DNA of 18,923 nucleotides, taken from the NCBI GenBank assembly GCA_041181065.1, contig JBEGQI010000112.1:1-18923 (forward strand). The letters are read 5' to 3'. The notes under the pieces were generated by a model that was not told the origin of the DNA, did no database searches, and was given only the letters and a program-made list of their open reading frames with translations. Made by a program: the position numbers and the translations under genes. This document shows, piece after piece, positions 13,419 to 18,923 of this stretch; the stretch's first letter is position 1, and each line of letters begins with the position of its first letter. Source of the stretch: DSYF01 sp041181065. Lineage in GTDB: Bacteria > Verrucomicrobiota > Verrucomicrobiia > Limisphaerales > DSYF01.

Positions 13419-16400
13419 ATGCGGAGAATCAATCAACCGCCCATGCATCATCCCTCCCCTGCCCGCTGTTTCCGCGTTGCGCGTTTCTTTGTGCTGCTGT
13501 CCGTGGCGTTGCTGGTGTCGTCGCCGCTGCGGGTGCGGGCGGAGGCGATGCTGCAGTTGTTCAACGTGAATTGGGATGAGTTGATCACGAAGATGCCGGA
13601 GATCGCGGAGGCGGGTTACACGAGCTTGTGGCTGCCGCCGCCGGCGAAGGCGGGCAGCGTGTATTCGGTGGGTTATGACCAGTTCGATCCGTTCGATCTG
13701 GGGGACAAGGATCAGCGCGGGACGGTGCGGACGCGTTACGGGACGAAGGCGCAGTTGTTGCAGGTGGTGGAGACGGCGCATCGGTTCGGCATCCGGGTGT
13801 ATTTCGACAACATCATGAATCATCGCGGATTCGACATCCCGGGTTACAACGCGAGCACGTCCACGAATCTGTATCCGGGGCTGACGGTGGGGGATTTTCA
13901 TCTGAAGAAGCAGGCGGATGGGACGTATCGCAACTGGGATAATATCAGCGATTGGAGCAACGTGTGGCAGGTGCAGCATCGGCCATTGTTTGGGCTGATC
14001 GATCTGGCGAATGAGAACGGGTCGTTCAACGAGAATTTCGGGAGCACGGAGGGAAGCACGGCGGCGAAGCCGTTCTATATCCGGCAGCCGGGGAGCAACA
14101 GTTATTACATGGATACGAATCTGCCGGCCGTCGGTCCGTGGCGGCCCTTCAACGGCGCGAACGGTGATCCGGTGGCGGAGGATGTGAATGCGTATCTGAT
14201 CCGGGCGGCGTTGTGGACGATGGCGGAGACGAAGTGCGACGGGTTCCGGTTCGACGCGGTGAAGCATTTGCCGGATACGTTCTTCGGCGATACGAGCGCG
14301 TCGACGGCAGGATACGTGGGCGCGATCCAGACGATGTATGATTTCGTGCACGGTTACGGGACCAACGTCCTCGGGAACGGTTACTACGAGACGAACTCCG
14401 GTGACACGAGCCGGAATAGTTGCTTCGACACGGAGGCGACGCGCAATGACGCGATGCTGTTCGGCGAGCATCTCGGCGAGCCGCCGGCGTTCAGCGGTTA
14501 CATTCAACGCGGCATGCGGTTGCTGGGGTCGCCGTTGCATTTTTACATGAACAACACGCTGGGGAACGGCAGCATCGCCGGGCTGGAACAACGTGACCCG
14601 GCCGCCGCGAACTTCAGCCCGATCAACAGCGTGCTGTTCGCGCAAAGCCACGACGACGGCACCGCGTATCATCGCGAATTGCAGAACGCCTACAACTTCT
14701 TCCACGAGGGCATCCCGGCCATCTATTCCGACGGTTACAACCAGTCGAGCGCGCCGGATTATTTCCCCCGTGTGGCGAGCGCACCTTATCTCGGGGAGTT
14801 CGGCGACAACAAAATGCCCGAGGTGGCGTATCTGCATCATCAGCTGGCACGCGGCGGCACGCGCACGCGTTGGGGCGACGCGGATGTCATCGCGTGGGAG
14901 CGCTATGATTATCGCGAGCCCGGCAGCGCAGCGGACCAGACCGTGGTCTTGTTCGCGATGAACGACAATTACAGCGCGCAGGGCGATGATGCGTTCGTGG
15001 ATGGCGAAGGGGAAAGTTTTCCCGCTGGCAACAACAAGCCGCCGAATACGGGTGGCGACGCGCAGGGTCTGGCGGTGAGTTTCCCGCCCGGCTCGGTGCT
15101 GGTGCAACTCGCGACCTCGACGCCGGGTTATGACCGCACTTACAAGAAGGTGACGGTCCGCAACGCGACGAACACGCGCTCCGTGGCGACGAGCAGCAGT
15201 GGTGCGACGGTTTACGTCGGGGGGCAGACCATCCCGGCTGGCGGCGGCGCGATCGAGATCATGGTGCCCAGCGGCGGTTACGTGGCATACGGTTATCAAT
15301 GGCCCGAGGCGAGCCGGGCGGCGTTGAAAGACGTCATCACGCTGCGGCAGAACGGGGCCGACGCCGCGCGCATGACGGTCTATCGCAAGGACGGCGTGAA
15401 CGGCGACACGAATTTCAATCCCATCTTCCCCTTCAAAATGCGCGGCAGCATCAACCCCGATGGCAACGTGGTTGGTGGCGTGAACGTCTCAAACCGCACC
15501 TATGCCATCAGCGTGCCAATCGTGACCAACGCGTTGTTCGACATCCTCGTGAACAGCGATGCGTCCACGGTGAACACGTTGTTGAAACTCGATGGCGGCA
15601 TCGACCTGAACAGCCACATGAACCTCGGCTCGACCAACGCCGATAAACGCGACAACCAGCCAGGGTTCGCGACGGACGTGTTCCTTGGCTACGAACAGAC
15701 GGCGTTCCTCGCACGCAAGGGCCCGGAGAAATTCGCGGCCAAGTTGATTGACCGGAACAACGTCACGTCTGCGGGAGCGGAGACGTATTATTACACGACC
15801 GGCTCGACGAATCTGTTCTCCGTGAACGGCTCCAGCAACGCCGCCGGCATCTATACTTCGACGGCAACGTGGGTTTATCACGACCCTGCCGCAACCAACA
15901 CCGCCGCCGGTGGCAACGCCACGATCACGCAACGCATGCCGTTGAGCCCGACGAACGGGCAAGCGGTCGATCTGTGGGTGAAGGCGGGTTACCAGTTCCA
16001 GATCAACAAGTGTTTCATCTATTACACCACTGACGGCTCGAATCCGGAGGGTTCCTTTGGCGTCGGCACCGGCACGACGAAAGTGGTGGAGGCAGGTTGG
16101 GTCGCAGCAGATAGCGCCGACGCGACGATCGACTGGTGGAGGGGAACGATCCCGTCGTCGAATCAGGTGGCCGGCGTGCAGGTGCGTTACAAGATCGCGC
16201 TTTACAAGGACGGCATCGGTGAGATCAGCGACGCCGACAACGCGAAGCGCCTCGGCTTGAACACGGCGGCGATCACGAACTTCAATCCGACGACGGCGTT
16301 GGTGTGGTTGCATGCGGACCGGAACCCCAGCAACACCGTCACCGGTTTGCAGGAAGGTTTTCACATCCTGCGCGCGCGTTGCTTCCTGCCGCGCACGAAC

Positions 16401-17456
16401 AAGTCGTCGGTGTTCAACACCTTTGCGCAGACGTTCTATTACGATGCGCAGCCGCCCGATGGTGCGATCGCGTTTCCCACAACGAACGGCACCACGCTGG
16501 CCGGCAGCACTTACACGGTAGTGGTCCGCGCGGATAGCTCGACGACAGGCTGCGAGTTCAACATCCAGGACAGCGATTCTTTCAACGACGATGTGGTGAC
16601 TGGCACCACGAACGGGAATGGTTTCATCAGCGGCAACGCGGTGTTCGCCGCTGCCACAGAAGTCACGCCGAATGACTCGGTCAGCGCGGCCTATCCGAAT
16701 CTCGCCAAAGAATATCGCTTCACCTACGCCGCGATCCCAAGCAGCGGCACGGCCACGATCACGGTGCGTTTGAAGGAATTGACTTCGAGCATCCTCACCA
16801 ACCGCGTCACCACGCTCACGCGGACGGTGAACACGCTGGCGCCGACCAGTGTCGTCCACATCTCGAACCCGGCGGTGGACAACACCGTGGTGGTGCCCGG
16901 CACGAATGGCTTCCAAGTGCAGACGTGCTTCACCTCGACGCTCACCACAAACGACCCGAACACCTTCAAGCTTTACATCAACGGTGTTTCGCAGCCGCTC
17001 GTCTCGAACAACTTCCGGCCCACGGGCTGCGGCACCGGCCTGCGCCTGCTCTATTACAACTACACGAACTGGCCGGCCGGCACGAACATCATCACCGCTG
17101 TTTACTCGAACCTCACGACATCGCTCACACTCAGCGACACGCGCACGATGATCGTCGCTTCCTCGAACACCGACACCGACGGCGACGGCATGTCCGACGC
17201 GGCGGAACTCATCGCCGGCACTGACCCGAACGATCCCAACTCCGTGCTGCGCATCGTCGGGCTCGAGAACGGGAATCAGCAAGTCGTGTGGGACAGCGTA
17301 GCGGGCGTGAAGTATCAGGTGCTCGCCACGACGGATCTGGCCGTGCCGTTGACGCCCATCAGCCCGGTCATCCAGGCGAGCGGTTCGCCTTCGTTCTATT
17401 TCGACAGTTCACCCGACGCGACGAACAAGTTCTATCGCATCCAGGTCGTCCCCTGA
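13419..17456 (+). CDS. Large secreted GH13 alpha-amylase family enzyme with C-terminal modules
   Basis: The 1345-residue protein has a signal peptide (FRVARFFVLLSVALLVSSP, cleavage after VRA near residue 41); an ATG at 13443 is an alternative start. The GH13 catalytic domain (about 43-560) shows region I DNIMNH at 130-135, region II GFRFDAVKH at 275-283 with nucleophile D279, likely acid/base E350 in LFGEH, and region IV AQSHDD with H411-D412, so it should be active on alpha-glucans. After it come a beta domain, a module at about 818-925 (WVYH, YYTTDGSNPEGS, WWRGTI), further beta repeats, a calcium-binding DTDGDGMSD...GTDPNDPN segment at about 1252-1275 and a final beta domain ending KFYRIQVVP. 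Such tails are frequent in Verrucomicrobiota exoproteins. It is followed 10 bases later by a second amylase-type gene. Confidence 0.92.
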   Translation: MRRINQPPMHHPSPARCFRVARFFVLLSVALLVSSPLRVRAEAMLQLFNVNWDELITKMPEIAEAGYTSLWLPPPAKAGSVYSVGYDQFDPFDLGDKDQRGTVRTRYGTKAQLLQVVETAHRFGIRVYFDNIMNHRGFDIPGYNASTSTNLYPGLTVGDFHLKKQADGTYRNWDNISDWSNVWQVQHRPLFGLIDLANENGSFNENFGSTEGSTAAKPFYIRQPGSNSYYMDTNLPAVGPWRPFNGANGDPVAEDVNAYLIRAALWTMAETKCDGFRFDAVKHLPDTFFGDTSASTAGYVGAIQTMYDFVHGYGTNVLGNGYYETNSGDTSRNSCFDTEATRNDAMLFGEHLGEPPAFSGYIQRGMRLLGSPLHFYMNNTLGNGSIAGLEQRDPAAANFSPINSVLFAQSHDDGTAYHRELQNAYNFFHEGIPAIYSDGYNQSSAPDYFPRVASAPYLGEFGDNKMPEVAYLHHQLARGGTRTRWGDADVIAWERYDYREPGSAADQTVVLFAMNDNYSAQGDDAFVDGEGESFPAGNNKPPNTGGDAQGLAVSFPPGSVLVQLATSTPGYDRTYKKVTVRNATNTRSVATSSSGATVYVGGQTIPAGGGAIEIMVPSGGYVAYGYQWPEASRAALKDVITLRQNGADAARMTVYRKDGVNGDTNFNPIFPFKMRGSINPDGNVVGGVNVSNRTYAISVPIVTNALFDILVNSDASTVNTLLKLDGGIDLNSHMNLGSTNADKRDNQPGFATDVFLGYEQTAFLARKGPEKFAAKLIDRNNVTSAGAETYYYTTGSTNLFSVNGSSNAAGIYTSTATWVYHDPAATNTAAGGNATITQRMPLSPTNGQAVDLWVKAGYQFQINKCFIYYTTDGSNPEGSFGVGTGTTKVVEAGWVAADSADATIDWWRGTIPSSNQVAGVQVRYKIALYKDGIGEISDADNAKRLGLNTAAITNFNPTTALVWLHADRNPSNTVTGLQEGFHILRARCFLPRTNKSSVFNTFAQTFYYDAQPPDGAIAFPTTNGTTLAGSTYTVVVRADSSTTGCEFNIQDSDSFNDDVVTGTTNGNGFISGNAVFAAATEVTPNDSVSAAYPNLAKEYRFTYAAIPSSGTATITVRLKELTSSILTNRVTTLTRTVNTLAPTSVVHISNPAVDNTVVVPGTNGFQVQTCFTSTLTTNDPNTFKLYINGVSQPLVSNNFRPTGCGTGLRLLYYNYTNWPAGTNIITAVYSNLTTSLTLSDTRTMIVASSNTDTDGDGMSDAAELIAGTDPNDPNSVLRIVGLENGNQQVVWDSVAGVKYQVLATTDLAVPLTPISPVIQASGSPSFYFDSSPDATNKFYRIQVVP

Positions 17457-17466
17457 TCGCACCCAA

Positions 17467-18923
17467 ATGAAATCCCAAAAACTGCTCGCCTTGCTGGCGG
17501 GCGCCGCCCTCATTGTCGGCGCGCCCCTTGAAACGTTCGCCGTCGTCGCCAACGGCTGGCACATCCCCGACAACAAGAGCGACCTCGGTTTCAACATGCG
17601 GAATCCGGAATTCGAGGTCGGCTCAACGAACACGATCACGGTCTATTCCGGCATCCAGAAGTTCAACAACGCTTACGGCACCGCGAACCAAACTGGCGGC
17701 TGGGTGCTTTACAAGGGCGCCACGCAAAGTTCGTGGAGTAGCAACGCGCTGGGCTTCCATCTCAACGGCGGCCCGAGCCCGGATAACCAGTATTGGAAAG
17801 CCACGTTCAACACCTCCGCCTTCAGCACGAATGAAGTCATCCAGTATTTCCTATGCCTCACCTTCGACGGCGTGAACGGTCTCCAGACCACTTACCTTTA
17901 CGCGCCCAACGGATTGGGTGACAAGGGCGGCAGCACCACCGCAACCTATGCCACCGCCGCTGCGAGCCCTTACACGGTGCGCAATCGTCCCGCATGGATT
18001 TATCACGGCAACAATCGCGTCGTCAGCGCGGGCACCAATGCCAGCGTCAACAACATCCAATGCTCCGTGAAGATCGGCTACATCGGCAAGGATGCCAGCC
18101 TCGCCTCACGTTACGCCAACAACGGCTGCATCTATTACACCACGGACGGTTCAGCACCCGCTGGTTCGCTCGGCACTCCGACCGGCACCACGCAAGTCAC
18201 GCCGCTGTCCTTGGACCATCTGGAAAACGATCCCAGCGCCGCGGGCAATGCGATGTGGTGGGCGGGCACCATTTCGAACGCGCCCGCGTTGGCCACCGTG
18301 AAATACAAGCTTGGCCTCTGGCACAGCGATAACAACGAGGAGAAATTCGCCGACTACAACGCCACTACGAATAACCTCACGTTCACCTACTCCGTCAACG
18401 GCGGCGGCAGCGGTGATCCCGTGCTGACCGTGAACGGCCTCAACGCGGACTACACGACAACGCATGTCTTCGTGGACGAAGTCGCAGGCGATGCTATCCC
18501 GCTCACGATCAACTTCACGCCGAACACCAATACGCTTTCGCAGGTCGAGTTGTTCTCCAACGTGAATAACCGCGACCGTGCCGCGCTCGACGCGAACGGC
18601 GACGGCATTGAAGACGGCATCATCGGACCGGACGGCAGCACCATCGTGGCGGGTGTGGGCACGAATTATTATCAGGCTTACACGATGACGCCCGTGGGCG
18701 GTGGGCAGTTCACGCTTACACTCAACGCACAGAAGACCGGCGCGTATCGGCTGACGGCGCGTTACAAAGTCGCGGGCAACACGAACTGGTTCTGGTATTC
18801 GAGCAATGGCCGCCGCGACCACGCCATCGTCGTCTCGCCGAAAAAGTCGCGCGACATCGTGCTCTACGAGTTGAACACGTTGAACGTCGAGTCGCAGGGC
18901 ACCGCACAGGCCGACCGCAGCAC
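17467..18923 (+). CDS. Second secreted amylase-type protein, N-terminal part (3' end outside window)
   Basis: From the ATG at 17467 the frame is open for 485 codons to the window end. A signal peptide MKSQKLLALLAGAALIVGAP (cleavage probably after FAVVA near 28) precedes WHIPDNKSDLGFNMRNPEFEVG. A first beta domain spans about 30-170. A module at about 177-309 (WIYH, CIYYTTDGSAPAGS, TGTT, WWAGTI, VKYKLGL) matches the one in the preceding amylase. A third beta domain holds ALDANGDGIEDGIIGPDG, a possible calcium loop. The last visible residues, RRDHAIVVSPKKSRDIVLYELNTLNVES, look like the entry into a GH13 catalytic barrel; the catalytic residues lie beyond the window. The gene starts 10 bases after the first amylase, so they are probably one operon. 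No clear ribosome site is seen. Confidence 0.85.
   Translation, partial: MKSQKLLALLAGAALIVGAPLETFAVVANGWHIPDNKSDLGFNMRNPEFEVGSTNTITVYSGIQKFNNAYGTANQTGGWVLYKGATQSSWSSNALGFHLNGGPSPDNQYWKATFNTSAFSTNEVIQYFLCLTFDGVNGLQTTYLYAPNGLGDKGGSTTATYATAAASPYTVRNRPAWIYHGNNRVVSAGTNASVNNIQCSVKIGYIGKDASLASRYANNGCIYYTTDGSAPAGSLGTPTGTTQVTPLSLDHLENDPSAAGNAMWWAGTISNAPALATVKYKLGLWHSDNNEEKFADYNATTNNLTFTYSVNGGGSGDPVLTVNGLNADYTTTHVFVDEVAGDAIPLTINFTPNTNTLSQVELFSNVNNRDRAALDANGDGIEDGIIGPDGSTIVAGVGTNYYQAYTMTPVGGGQFTLTLNAQKTGAYRLTARYKVAGNTNWFWYSSNGRRDHAIVVSPKKSRDIVLYELNTLNVESQGTAQADRS

Noticed and set aside
13380..15299. 639-residue minus-strand open frame opposite the first amylase
   Set aside because: It is antisense to a clear GH13 catalytic domain. 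High GC third positions of the real gene keep the opposite frame open; the peptide is Arg/His-rich and shows no domain.
15489..17282. 597-residue minus-strand open frame opposite the amylase C-terminal modules
   Set aside because: It has the same antisense, Arg-rich character, with no recognisable motif.
1..18923. tRNA, rRNA or riboswitch genes
   Set aside because: No cloverleaf with a GGTTCGA-type T-arm and CCA end, no rRNA core phrases and no known riboswitch core was seen by eye; a covariance-model scan was not possible.

Overview
The window reads as GC-rich bacterial chromosome, most likely from the Verrucomicrobiota (Limisphaerales/Pedosphaera-like). This is an inference from protein style. 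Supporting signs are a Tat-exported Gfo/Idh/MocA oxidoreductase, very large secreted GH13 amylases ending in a DTDGDG calcium-repeat plus a short beta C-terminal domain, a lipoprotein-export (Lol-type) permease/ATPase pair, and hairpin- and repeat-rich intergenic DNA. No rRNA, tRNA, CRISPR array or transposase gene was seen.

Layout. (1) 1-5916: the end of an SMP-30/gluconolactonase-like gene; two overlapping genes for exported proteins (484-2405); a convergent membrane-anchored coiled-coil/TPR protein (2412-3434, minus); then a plus-strand lolC/E-lolD-type operon with a small membrane protein behind it. (2) 6002-9901: a TPMT-like methyltransferase and a sugar-phosphate nucleotidyltransferase, a strong terminator, a Tat-exported Gfo/Idh/MocA oxidoreductase, a second strong terminator, and a convergent DPM1-like family 2 glycosyltransferase. 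(3) 10078-12618: an accessory stretch of four small, unrelated minus-strand genes. Two of them lie between the same conserved flanks: a 30-bp motif at the 3' end and a 131-132-bp repeat at the 5' end. (4) 12619-13418: about 800 bp without a convincing gene. It holds a degenerate 21-bp-period tandem array, an operator-like palindrome pair around TTGACA, and REP-like hairpins. (5) 13419-18923: two tandem plus-strand genes for large secreted alpha-amylase-type enzymes, the second running off the window.

How the genes fit together. The Lol-type pair would release outer-membrane lipoproteins from the inner membrane. The amylases would degrade alpha-glucans outside the cell or in the periplasm, and they share an apparent accessory module placed after the catalytic domain in one protein and before it in the other. 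The nucleotidyltransferase and the DPM1-like transferase are compatible with glycan assembly, but they are not in one operon.

The most unusual part is 10411-11803. Two successive units have the form [30-bp 3' motif]-[different ORF]-[about 131-bp 5' repeat], all in the same orientation. This is cassette-like: conserved ends around variable cargo. The ends do not form a convincing integron attC site, so the mechanism, if any, is open.
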